64,000 bases of DNA from Bog-950 sp044225825 (GTDB lineage: Bacteria > Bacteroidota > Bacteroidia > Chitinophagales > LD1): contig JBGAIB010000005.1 of assembly GCA_044225825.1 (NCBI GenBank), positions 124,001-188,000 of the forward strand, in the 5' to 3' direction. How positions within the stretch are numbered: position 1 is the stretch's first letter; every line of letters begins with the position of its first letter. Under the pieces are notes generated by a model, which saw only the letters and a program-made list of their open reading frames with translations, ran no database searches and had not been told where the DNA came from. Below, piece by piece: positions 25,000 through 32,808 of the stretch. The position numbers were made by a program, and so were the translations under genes.

Positions 25000-25428
25000 T
25001 TACTTCCTAGCTTTTGCAGGCTTAGCGGTTTTTACGGCACTGCATTTGCCACAGCGACAACCGTGGGGTTTGATATAGGCATCAAACATCTCCTTCCCGT
25101 AATCATAACATAATTCCTCGCCGGGCTGAATGTTCTTTTTGGCGCTGATCCAGATTCTGCCGGCTTTGATATCTACTTCGCAGTTAGCGGCCCTTCCGCA
25201 GGCGTGGTTGATGTAGCGGGCCGTGTTTTTGCGGTCCTTGCCATCAATAAACCATTTGGAGTTTATTTCAAACAGATACATGCCGCCACGCCGGTTGGCC
25301 TCGTCCTCATTAATTTTTTCGCCAACGTATTCTATAATTCTGGTGCCTTTAGCAATGGGTTCCTGTGCAAATAAGCCTAGTCCGGCTGCCGCTTTTTTCA
25401 CTTTTAAACTCACTTCCCCTTTTTTCAT
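25000..25428 (-). CDS. SET-domain protein lysine methyltransferase-like
   Basis: A 142-residue protein made almost entirely of a SET domain, the AdoMet-dependent lysine methyltransferase fold. GLGLFAQEPIAKGTRIIEYVGE starts the domain near residue 16. YINHACGRAANCE near 72 is the RFINHSCxPNC pseudoknot strand, and GEELCYDYGKEMFD near 104 carries the catalytic Tyr. A post-SET-like Cys cluster follows (GCRCGKC) that could bind zinc with NC in the pseudoknot. The tail is Lys/Ala-rich. The target is unknown; bacterial SET proteins may modify ribosomal, DNA-binding or host proteins. A TACATTCG box is exactly 5 nt before the ATG. Confidence 0.9.
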   Translation of the reverse strand: MKKGEVSLKVKKAAAGLGLFAQEPIAKGTRIIEYVGEKINEDEANRRGGMYLFEINSKWFIDGKDRKNTARYINHACGRAANCEVDIKAGRIWISAKKNIQPGEELCYDYGKEMFDAYIKPHGCRCGKCSAVKTAKPAKARK

Positions 25429-25433
25429 GCGTG

Positions 25434-25441
25434 CGAATGTA
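25434..25441 (-). promoter_or_regulatory. -7 promoter box ahead of the SET gene
   Basis: On the minus strand TACATTCG ends 5 nt before the ATG at 25428, matching the TAnnTT(T/C)G box seen at the same distance from other starts here. Confidence 0.45.
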
Positions 25442-25548
25442 GAAGAATTTGCTTGAGAAAGGCGTTTGCCTTGCAGTATCGAATACCGGATGCAAGAGAG
25501 GGAAGCGCTTGATACAGGTTAAACCCGCACCAATGCATGCCGCCTGTA

Positions 25549-25758
25549 CTACAGCATAGAAGCCAAAGCCTTGTGTGCGCCGTCGCAAATAGGCATCTTC
25601 TGGCTCATGCCACAGCGGCAAATGGAAAGCTTTTCGCGTTTCTCGAGCACTGTACCATCTTCCATAATCACTTCGAAGTTACCGGTAATGGTAACCGGGC
25701 CGCGTGGTTTTAATTGTATAGTGGCGTAATCCTTTTTTTCTTGTTCCAGTTCTTCCAT
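25549..25758 (-). CDS. CDGSH iron-sulfur domain protein
   Basis: A 69-residue protein that would hold one 2Fe-2S cluster through three Cys and one His. The CDGSH signature is intact: CRCGMSQKMPICDGAH near residues 47-62. The N-terminal part (IQLKPRGPVTITGNFEVIMEDG) is the small beta strand region seen in bacterial single-CDGSH proteins. The role of this group (electron transfer, cluster donation or redox sensing) is not settled. A TAACTTTG box lies 19 nt upstream on its strand. The gene is divergent from the DUF1214 gene, whose start is 58 nt away. Confidence 0.9.
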   Translation of the reverse strand: MEELEQEKKDYATIQLKPRGPVTITGNFEVIMEDGTVLEKREKLSICRCGMSQKMPICDGAHKALASML

Positions 25759-25777
25759 AACGCTATATTGTTGCAGG

Positions 25778-25785
25778 CAAAGTTA
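25778..25785 (-). promoter_or_regulatory. -7 promoter box of the CDGSH gene
   Basis: TAACTTTG on the minus strand matches TAnnTTTG exactly and gives a leader of about 15 nt. Confidence 0.45.
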
Positions 25786-25815
25786 ATCAGTTTACAGTGC
25801 CCGACGGCATACACC

Positions 25816-26391
25816 ATGAAAGCCCTTAAAGCCATTCTATTTATAGCTGCGGCACTGCTGCTAGGCATCGGTATTGGCATTTACCGCATTGCCCAGGTAG
25901 AGAGCAGCGAAGCCTTTTTTAAAAACGGAAGCTGGCGGGGCACCAATAACCTGCCGCTGGGTAAAAACACCCTGCTTACTACCCAGGTAACCATCTTTGC
26001 CCTGTTTGCTTTACCGAGCAACGAGGCGGTTTACCTTTTTGCTTCGGCCGATAGTGCCGGTATGCCGCTGAACGGCAGTAACACGTATCGCATAACCGGG
26101 AACGTAAACAACCTGAAGGCCAAGTACTGGAGTATAACAGCCTATGGCAAGGACCTTTTTCTTCTGCCGAATAAAGCCGACCGCTATTCGGTTAACAACA
26201 ATACCGTAAGCAGCGATAGTGCGGGCAACTTCAGCATAACGGTTGCTGCCGCCGAACAAGCAGCCAACTGGCTACCTGTTGTTAACGGTAAACCCTTTAA
26301 ACTGGTGCTGCGGCTGTATGGCGGCGAAGCCTCCTTTTTAAAGGAGTTGAAAACAAGCCCGCTTCCTGTGATTTTAAAATCGACGCAATGA
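25816..26391 (+). CDS. DUF1214 domain protein, membrane-anchored
   Basis: A 191-residue protein. I use the ATG at 25816 because it begins a compact N-terminal membrane segment (MKALKAILFIAAALLLGIGI); the frame is open further upstream without family sequence. The DUF1214 fold is recognisable from FWSI-like YWSITAYGKDLFLLPN, NRYS-like DRYSVNNNTV, and the end NWLPVVNGKPFKLVLRLYGGE. The family's activity is unknown. It overlaps the next gene by 4 nt (ATGA), so the two are translationally coupled. In many bacteria the two domains occur in one protein with DUF1254 first; here they are separate and in reverse order. Confidence 0.82.
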   Translation: MKALKAILFIAAALLLGIGIGIYRIAQVESSEAFFKNGSWRGTNNLPLGKNTLLTTQVTIFALFALPSNEAVYLFASADSAGMPLNGSNTYRITGNVNNLKAKYWSITAYGKDLFLLPNKADRYSVNNNTVSSDSAGNFSITVAAAEQAANWLPVVNGKPFKLVLRLYGGEASFLKELKTSPLPVILKSTQ

Positions 26392-26906
26392 ACAGGAAGC
26401 ATTGGTTTATAAAGTTGGTTTTGTTTGTTGTGCTGGTGGCAGCGCTACAGCAGTTATTTATTGCAGCAGTGCCGCAACTTGTTTTTATGATCGCCAAACA
26501 CCGTTCGGCCAAACCGTATAACACCTTTATACATACCACTAAAACCGATGCGGGTTTACGCCGGGTAGTTTTGCCCAATCCCGACTTTATTTATTCGGCT
26601 TGTTTTTACGACCTGGGCGACAAGATTTACAAACTGCACGTACTTGTTCCCGATTCCAGCCAGTATTGCTCCATTGGCTTCTACGACTGCAATATGCAGC
26701 CTTACAGGGTGCTGAACAATTATGGCTATGCGAAACGGAGCGAACTGGTGGTAGCTGTATCTCAATCGCCCCTGCTAAAAACAAACTACCTAAAGTTACT
26801 TGCGCCGCACAGTAAAGGCGTTATACTTATCCGCTATTTAGCCACCGACAGCGCTCAGCGCCAGGCGGCCCTGCAATTGCAGCAAGCGATAAGATTTACA
26901 CCCTAA
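26388..26906 (+). CDS. DUF1254 domain protein, membrane-anchored
   Basis: A 172-residue protein with an N-terminal membrane segment (about residues 8-35, KLVLFVVLVAALQQLFIAAV). The rest matches the DUF1254 core: LPNPDFIYSACFYDLGDKIYKLHV near residue 62, corresponding to the NxDTxYS..DL strand, then QYCSIGFYDCNMQPYRVLN. The 4-nt overlap with the DUF1214 gene and the shared anchor-plus-domain layout indicate that the two proteins act together on the outer face of the inner membrane. No catalytic residues are known. Confidence 0.8.
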   Translation: MNRKHWFIKLVLFVVLVAALQQLFIAAVPQLVFMIAKHRSAKPYNTFIHTTKTDAGLRRVVLPNPDFIYSACFYDLGDKIYKLHVLVPDSSQYCSIGFYDCNMQPYRVLNNYGYAKRSELVVAVSQSPLLKTNYLKLLAPHSKGVILIRYLATDSAQRQAALQLQQAIRFTP

Positions 26907-26913
26907 TGCTACC

Positions 26914-28647
26914 TTACTGGCCCAGCATCATGCTGCGTATATCCTTTACCGGTGCGCTGCCATAACTTAAAAACTGTTCGTGGAAAGCTTTGAGGCTAAA
27001 CTTATCGCCCTGTTGTTTCTTCACCTCGTCGCGCAGTTCGTATATCTCGGTTAAACCGGTAAAATACGAGGTAAGCTGCACCTGGGTAAGCGTAACGCGG
27101 CGGTATTTTTCCTGTGCTTCCTTCTCCTGCTGAAAAGCGGTGGTCACCAACAGATCGAGGGCATCTTTCTCGGTCCAGTTATTGCAGTGGATATTGTAAT
27201 CCAGTATAAAGTTACAGGCCTCGCGCAGGTTCCATTTGTAATAGAACAACCACATTTCAGGCGTATCGTTATAACCTTCTTCCATCATCATGCGCTCCAC
27301 ATAACAGGCCCAGCCTTCCACCATAGCACCGTTACCCAAGATGTTTTGTATTATGCTTGGAGAACGATTGGCGTAGATATGCTGGGTATAGTGGCCGGGG
27401 ATAGCCTCGTGGATATTCAGTATCTGCAACACAAAATCGTTGTATTCGCGCAGGTAACTCTCCGCCTCAGCCGGACTGTAACCGGTTAGCGGGGTAACAT
27501 TGTAATAGGTTACGCCGTTTTTTTCGTAAGGGCCTGGGGAGTTAATAGAGGCCCCTGCCACACCAGCCATGTACTCGGGTGTTTTACGCACCTTAAGCGG
27601 TTGCGAGTCGTCCAGATCTATCAACCTCTTCTTCTCGATGAAGTCGTGCAGCGCAGGCAATTGCTTTTCGATAGTAGCGATAAAATCATCGGGCTTGCAA
27701 TGCCGTTCGGAAAGTTTATCGATCATTTGCCGGGTAGCTTCGCGGTTATCGGAAGGCAGGGGCGTGCCGGGAAAATACGTTGGCCACAACGTTTTGGTAA
27801 CAGCGGCCATCTGTTGCTGCAGATACTTAACACGCTCCTGCGCCTTGGCATACATTTCGTCCGCCGTGTAGCGCGCATTAATATCGTACGCAAACTTTTT
27901 TTGATACAGCTCCTTACCGATGCGGGCACTTCTGCCTTCCTTTTTCTCGAGTATGGGGCGTGCTTCAAGCCATTTGATATACTCTTCCACAGCCTGGCGG
28001 GCGGCTTTCGTGGCGTTCATAAAATCCTGTTTATCGCGCTGCGAGAGATTAGCGGCCTTTAAGGAATCAGGTAATACCGTATCGAACAGATACAGCGAAC
28101 CCTTGTTCTGTTCAATGGCCAATTCCGTATGCTCCAGGGTAGGGTCCACCACTAATTTGGAAGCCATTAAAAAATACTCCGGCACCAGACTCAACTTTTT
28201 GGTGAGCGCCTGTAAACGCTGGTCGAGCGGTTTGGCCTTGTTATCGAGCACATCAAAAATGGCACCTCCGACATTAAACACCGAAGGGTTCCACTCCTCT
28301 TCTTTAAATTCTTTGATGTAGAAAGTTGTAGCCTCGGCATAGTTTTTAATCAGGTAATAATCGGTACGCTGCGAACTGCTTAGTTCGCTCTCCTTAAAAG
28401 AAGCCAGGGTTTGCAGGGTAGCGGCGGCAAACTTCACCAGGCGATCATTGGTTTCGGCACCCGGTATAGTTAGTTGTTCATCGTAGTTATGATAACCAAC
28501 TGAACTGGCCCACCCGGGATTATTGCGCCAAAGGTCGTCGATAAACTGTTGTTCAAATGCTGTGAACTTGCTGTTGGTAGCGGCATTTTGTGCAGTACCG
28601 GTTTGCACCAGCAAAACGGTAAATAAGCATAGCACTATTTTGTACAT
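26914..28647 (-). CDS. DUF885 family secreted metallopeptidase-like protein
   Basis: A 577-residue protein exported by Sec: signal peptide MYKIVLCLFTVLLVQTGTAQ from the ATG at 28647. The DUF885 domain fills the rest. The mark is HEAIPGHYTQHIYANR near residue 405, a HExxxxH-like zinc site, followed by EGWACYVERMMMEEG near 445 that supplies the third ligand. Related proteins are dipeptidase- or carboxypeptidase-like with M2/M32 fold features, but few have been tested. It probably cleaves peptides in the periplasm. A 9-bp inverted repeat (28654-28662 and 28681-28689) lies just before the start codon. Confidence 0.85.
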   Translation of the reverse strand: MYKIVLCLFTVLLVQTGTAQNAATNSKFTAFEQQFIDDLWRNNPGWASSVGYHNYDEQLTIPGAETNDRLVKFAAATLQTLASFKESELSSSQRTDYYLIKNYAEATTFYIKEFKEEEWNPSVFNVGGAIFDVLDNKAKPLDQRLQALTKKLSLVPEYFLMASKLVVDPTLEHTELAIEQNKGSLYLFDTVLPDSLKAANLSQRDKQDFMNATKAARQAVEEYIKWLEARPILEKKEGRSARIGKELYQKKFAYDINARYTADEMYAKAQERVKYLQQQMAAVTKTLWPTYFPGTPLPSDNREATRQMIDKLSERHCKPDDFIATIEKQLPALHDFIEKKRLIDLDDSQPLKVRKTPEYMAGVAGASINSPGPYEKNGVTYYNVTPLTGYSPAEAESYLREYNDFVLQILNIHEAIPGHYTQHIYANRSPSIIQNILGNGAMVEGWACYVERMMMEEGYNDTPEMWLFYYKWNLREACNFILDYNIHCNNWTEKDALDLLVTTAFQQEKEAQEKYRRVTLTQVQLTSYFTGLTEIYELRDEVKKQQGDKFSLKAFHEQFLSYGSAPVKDIRSMMLGQ

Positions 28648-28701
28648 AACCATCCGGATTTTACGCAGCCAAAGGTGCAAAAAATCCGGTGGCGGGCCTA
28701 T

Positions 28702-29217
28702 TTAGCGAATATTATCAGGGACTCTTGTAGCACGGGGTTTAAGTTCGGGGTCCTCGTGTTTATCGACATTTAAATCGGAGCCGAATTCGCGCTCGGGATG
28801 TGTTTTAGGCAGAAAAGCCCCCAGTATGGCGCCATACAATAAATGGCCCGTTAAACTTAGCAGAATCAGCATGGCCATGCTATCCTTCATGTGCCACTCG
28901 ACCAATCCCGCTGCATTTATAATCAGGATGCTAACCGTTGAAAACAGAAATACGAAGATGCTATAAACGACACCCCGCGAAATATTGTTTTCGATGGGCA
29001 GGATATTGTTGGCCCAGCGTGCATAGATAAACGCAAAGGCAAAACCCAGCAGCACGTGGATTGCCCATCCTGCTATTTTACTATCGCCGGCTATTTTACC
29101 CAGAAAGGCCGCAATGTTGAGGTCGGGAAACAGCCCGGTAAAGGGGAGCATGATGAAGTAAAGGGTCATTACGGCCGTGGCTACTGCCCCGGCCAGTATG
29201 GTTCTTTGGACGTTCAT
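28702..29217 (-). CDS. Four-helix inner-membrane protein, unknown
   Basis: A 171-residue protein with four predicted membrane segments: near residues 7-30, 48-66, 80-105 and 115-137. A C-terminal cytoplasmic tail is polar and Pro/Asp/Glu-rich (THPEREFGSDLNVDKHEDPEL). Glycine-rich helices (GWAIHVLLGFAFAF, GHLLYGAILGAF) resemble DUF6789-type small membrane proteins, but I do not assign a family. It stands between the DUF885 gene and a CBS-domain gene, all on the minus strand; a strong terminator upstream shows it is not in the CBS transcript. Confidence 0.6.
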   Translation of the reverse strand: MNVQRTILAGAVATAVMTLYFIMLPFTGLFPDLNIAAFLGKIAGDSKIAGWAIHVLLGFAFAFIYARWANNILPIENNISRGVVYSIFVFLFSTVSILIINAAGLVEWHMKDSMAMLILLSLTGHLLYGAILGAFLPKTHPEREFGSDLNVDKHEDPELKPRATRVPDNIR

Positions 29218-29368
29218 GGTTGTAGTTTTAAGTGAATAAATGGTAACTACTAAACTTTCGTTCCAATGCCTTATCCAGTACAGGCATATCCACTTGTATA
29301 ACGCCGCAGCGGCTTTGTTGGTACGAACCTATAAACGGCTAGTTCCAAACACCGGGTATTTAAAACAA

Positions 29369-29401
29369 AACCGGCCTGTTTTTAGCAAAAACAGGCCGGT
29401 T
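29369..29401 (-). terminator. Strong terminator after the CBS-domain gene
   Basis: A perfect 15-bp stem (AACCGGCCTGTTTTT at 29369-29383 with its complement at 29387-29401) closes a 3-nt loop. On the minus strand TTTTGTTTT follows. It begins 22 nt past the stop codon. Confidence 0.9.
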
Positions 29402-29422
29402 ACTTCGTAAAATCGGAAGTTC

Positions 29423-29842
29423 TTAACTAGCTAAGTAGTTTACAATGTCCTTAATAGAAATAATACCTACCAGTTCGCCATTATCAACTACCGGCAGCGA
29501 TAAAAACTTACGCGAAGCGATAAGTTTAGCAGCCGATTCGATAGTGTCGGAAGAGGAAACGGTAATAGGATTAGGGGTCATAATATCGGTAAGGTTGATG
29601 GCCTTGTCTATTTCATCAAGGTCCAGCATAACCTTTGGTTCGCGGCGACTAAGTTGCAAAAACACTTTTGGTAAATCGTTGGAGCTGATAATACCTATCA
29701 GTTTGTTGTTACTGTCCATAATGGGCAAATGGTGCACCGGAAATTCAGTAAACAGACGCAATACCTGAGAGAAATTGTGAAATTGATTGGCGACCACCGG
29801 ATTGATGGTCATAATAGCAGAAACCGGTTTTGTTGCAGACAT
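29423..29842 (-). CDS. Two-CBS-domain protein
   Basis: A 139-residue soluble protein made of a tandem CBS pair (Bateman module). The first repeat has VHHLPIMDSNNKLIGIISSNDLPK near residues 35-58. The second has LSLPVVDNGELVGIISIKDIVNYL at the end. Such stand-alone pairs bind adenine nucleotides (ATP, AMP) or other signals and act in trans on partner proteins. No partner is visible next to it. It is followed by a strong terminator and is a single-gene unit. Confidence 0.9.
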   Translation of the reverse strand: MSATKPVSAIMTINPVVANQFHNFSQVLRLFTEFPVHHLPIMDSNNKLIGIISSNDLPKVFLQLSRREPKVMLDLDEIDKAINLTDIMTPNPITVSSSDTIESAAKLIASRKFLSLPVVDNGELVGIISIKDIVNYLAS

Positions 29843-29913
29843 GGTTGGTTGATTTTCGATAAATGTAAACTGTTAAAAGATAAATACAAATTTAAGACAG
29901 TTCGAGGGCATAA

Positions 29914-32679
29914 TTACCTGATAAGCGTCACACTGCCCTTCCGGAAAATGGCCTGATCTTCGCCGAACAGGCCCAGCCTGCACACATACACATAAACACC
30001 CGGTGGGGCCGGTTTACCTTTATAGGTGCCATCCCAGGGGTAGGTGCCATCGTGCACCTTCTCGCCTATCCGGTCGAATATCTGGAAGGTTATAACCTTT
30101 ACCCCGCTTTGCGAAAGCACATAGAACACATCGTTGTTGCCATCGTTATTAGGCGTAAAAGCATTAGGGATGTAGAAGTTGTTTGGCAGTATAACCCGTA
30201 TCAATACCGAATCGCTGATGGTGCAGCCCGACACATACACATTAAGGCCGTAAATCTGTGCGTTTTCGGGGCTAACAACCGGGTTGGTGCAGGTAGCGCA
30301 ACTCATATTAATAAACGGATACCAGTTAAAGGAATCGATGCTGGCAGCGTTCAAATCAAGGTCGGTATAAAGCATTACACTATCGCCGAAAATAAGCGTG
30401 GTATCGGGCCGCACATCCAGGGTGGGCACTGCCACAGCCGTAATGGAGATGGTGTTGCTGGTATCGGTGCAACCATTAGCATCGGTAACCACCGCGTAAT
30501 ACTGACCAGGCTGGTTAATGACGGTGGATTGTCCGCCTGCACCATTGCTCCAGTTATAGGAGGTGTAATTGCCGCCACTTATCTGGAGGGTAACATTTTG
30601 TGCGCCGCAAATTTGAGTGGCCCCGGTAGTGCTTAACACAGGTGTTGGCAAGGGATGACTGAACACATACATGGTATCGGTATGCGCGCAGCTAAACCCT
30701 GCTGCCGAACAACGTACGGCTACCCAGAATGTATCGATAACGCCTGCCGGTATTGTAAGCACCGGGTTAGGGGCATTGGCATTACTTATCCAGCTTTGAA
30801 TAGTTGGTGTTTCGGCAATCCACTGAACGGTAGTGCCCGGCGAAGTAGTAGGGTTACCGCCGAGCTGGATGGTTTTATTGCCTGCGCAGGCCGAGGCATT
30901 GGGGCCGGCATCGGCAGGCGGTGCAGGTGTTACTGCCACACTTAAATCGTTGGTGATGTATAGCTCGCCACAGGTATCCACTATCAAACAGGTAATTGTT
31001 TTACCCGTTTGCGGATAAATGCCATAGTACGGTGAATTATAAACGGTATCGTACGTATTGCCCCCGTCTTGTGTCCACAGGTAATGATAAGGTGGCACAC
31101 CGCAATCGGGATGGGCCAGGAAAGTTACCGATTCGCCGGGACAGATACTGGTTTTATCCTGCGTAATGTAGCCTTCGACCCTGCATGCAGTTACGGTTAC
31201 GCCCCACAAATTACCACGGGCACATAAAAAGCCGCATACATCGCCGCAGGTGCTATCGCGGTTTCTCAACGAGAAGTCTATAAAATAATCGGGACACTGC
31301 GGCGGGTAGCAAGCGGTGTAATTAGGCACCCAGGTGGGGACAGTTACATGCAAAGGCTTGGCACCATTTACCAGTTGGCTATCGGTAGTGCAAGTACCGG
31401 TGTAAGGCGGCAGGGCAGGATTACAAGCCAGTAAACCGGTAGTGGTATTGCAATGATCGCAGATTACCTCCTGCGTTACCTGGCTAAAGGTGCAGTAAGG
31501 AGCAGGCAGCGGCGGAGTGCCGCAGGCATTGTCGTAGGTAAGTTGGTATTCCAGTTCTACATAGGTATCCAGCAATTTGCTGCGGCCGGGCACCTGCACC
31601 GTCATTTGATAAGGGCAGTATGCAGGCTTGGTTGTAAAGCCCTGTCCGTTTGGCGCTAAACCAGTGGTGCGGTAGTGGCCGTTGATAGAGTCGCCCTGTA
31701 CGATTACAGTAGGGTCAATCAATAAGGGGTATACATTCTCCTTGCGGGTTAACCAATCGATAGGCACCAGCATTTGCAGGTTGTAATTATTGTTGTGCTG
31801 TTGCCATTGGTAGATGCCGTGTGTACCTACCACGTTGGCATCCAGGTAAACCGGCCGGCGGTATATAAAGGCGGTATCGTTTTTATCATCCAGTATCAGC
31901 AGGTCGCCACGGAAACCTGCGGGCAGGGGACCATCTTCGTGCAGTTCAATAATCCGGTAACCGGCGGGCAGGGTAAAATGATCTTCGATTACCATATACC
32001 CTTCGGTGATCGGCACTTGCAAAGGCGCTTCTATCCGGTAGTTGGTTTCTATTTCGCCGGCGGCAAACACCTGTTCCATATCCACACCGGGCCACATGTT
32101 TTTTACAAAGAGGCCTTCTTCGCCAATGGTGTAGTTGTTGTAGTTGCCCCGCTCGGGTTTGGTGTAAACCTTGTTCTCGTCGTAAAAGAACAACTGCAGG
32201 TCGTGGTTAAATACAAACTCGAACTTATTGCGCTTAATAGAGGTGGTTTTATTGATTAAATCGCATTTGGTGGGAGCCGGTTGGTTGGGTGCTGTATATA
32301 CACCGGGCTGTGTAGCATCGGGGCGCAGACGGCGGTCGATGGTATGCCATACATCGCCTTCAAATTTTTTATAGTGCAGCGGATAATATGATTGTTGTGA
32401 ATAGAGATAATTGGGTTTAGTACGATCGATATACTGGCGGCTTGTTTGTGTGCGCTGGTCAATTAACTCGTCGCAATTATTGCACTGTGCGTTATAAGGG
32501 GTAATGCCATATTCGGGATGGCGCTTTGCGGTATCGCTGCTTTGCTTTTCGAGTGCTTTGGTTATGACCTTTTCGTCGGTATAAAAATGACTTAAATTAT
32601 GTTTCTTAACATGCATGTTTTGTGCAACAGCAACCACATAACCTGCCAGTAACAACACCAGTAAAAAGGGCTTCTTCAT
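29914..32679 (-). CDS. Large T9SS type B cargo protein
   Basis: A 921-residue secreted protein. Signal peptide 1-19 (MKKPFLLVLLLAGYVVAVAQ). The N-terminal 340 residues form an unrecognised domain found in Bacteroidota surface proteins. A Cys-rich middle part (YCTFSQVTQEVICDHC, then CGDVCGFLCARG) suggests disulfides. Ig/PKD-like modules follow from about residue 510 (ICPGESVTFLAHPDCGVPPY, LPTPVLSTTGATQICG). The C-terminal 85 residues are a gliding-type CHU_C sorting domain (IPNAFTPNNDGNNDVFYV, FQIFDRIGEKVHDG, WDGTYKGKPAPPGVYVYV). Its start is preceded by a textbook Bacteroidota promoter. A surface or adhesion role is likely; no enzyme motif is seen. Confidence 0.88.
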   Translation of the reverse strand: MKKPFLLVLLLAGYVVAVAQNMHVKKHNLSHFYTDEKVITKALEKQSSDTAKRHPEYGITPYNAQCNNCDELIDQRTQTSRQYIDRTKPNYLYSQQSYYPLHYKKFEGDVWHTIDRRLRPDATQPGVYTAPNQPAPTKCDLINKTTSIKRNKFEFVFNHDLQLFFYDENKVYTKPERGNYNNYTIGEEGLFVKNMWPGVDMEQVFAAGEIETNYRIEAPLQVPITEGYMVIEDHFTLPAGYRIIELHEDGPLPAGFRGDLLILDDKNDTAFIYRRPVYLDANVVGTHGIYQWQQHNNNYNLQMLVPIDWLTRKENVYPLLIDPTVIVQGDSINGHYRTTGLAPNGQGFTTKPAYCPYQMTVQVPGRSKLLDTYVELEYQLTYDNACGTPPLPAPYCTFSQVTQEVICDHCNTTTGLLACNPALPPYTGTCTTDSQLVNGAKPLHVTVPTWVPNYTACYPPQCPDYFIDFSLRNRDSTCGDVCGFLCARGNLWGVTVTACRVEGYITQDKTSICPGESVTFLAHPDCGVPPYHYLWTQDGGNTYDTVYNSPYYGIYPQTGKTITCLIVDTCGELYITNDLSVAVTPAPPADAGPNASACAGNKTIQLGGNPTTSPGTTVQWIAETPTIQSWISNANAPNPVLTIPAGVIDTFWVAVRCSAAGFSCAHTDTMYVFSHPLPTPVLSTTGATQICGAQNVTLQISGGNYTSYNWSNGAGGQSTVINQPGQYYAVVTDANGCTDTSNTISITAVAVPTLDVRPDTTLIFGDSVMLYTDLDLNAASIDSFNWYPFINMSCATCTNPVVSPENAQIYGLNVYVSGCTISDSVLIRVILPNNFYIPNAFTPNNDGNNDVFYVLSQSGVKVITFQIFDRIGEKVHDGTYPWDGTYKGKPAPPGVYVYVCRLGLFGEDQAIFRKGSVTLIR

Positions 32680-32687
32680 AACTGCAT

Positions 32688-32717
32688 CAAATATAACCGA
32701 AAGACGATAGCGGGCAA
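32688..32717 (-). promoter_or_regulatory. Textbook Bacteroidota promoter of the 921-residue T9SS gene
   Basis: On the minus strand TTG (32715-32717), a 19-nt spacer and TATATTTG (32688-32695) match the TTG-N19-TAnnTTTG consensus. The ATG follows 8 nt after the box. Confidence 0.65.
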
Positions 32718-32796
32718 CAAAGGGTTGAGTGCGGTGCCTTTGGTTAAATGCTCAAAAATAAAGCAAGCGCAAGCAGGGCAATTTGAGCGGGGCTAT

Positions 32797-32804
32797 TATC
32801 TTAG
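32797..32804 (+). promoter_or_regulatory. Possible -7 box of the phosphodiesterase gene
   Basis: TATCTTAG differs from TAnnTTTG at one position and ends 4 nt before the ATG at 32809. Confidence 0.3.
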
Positions 32805-32808
32805 CATT

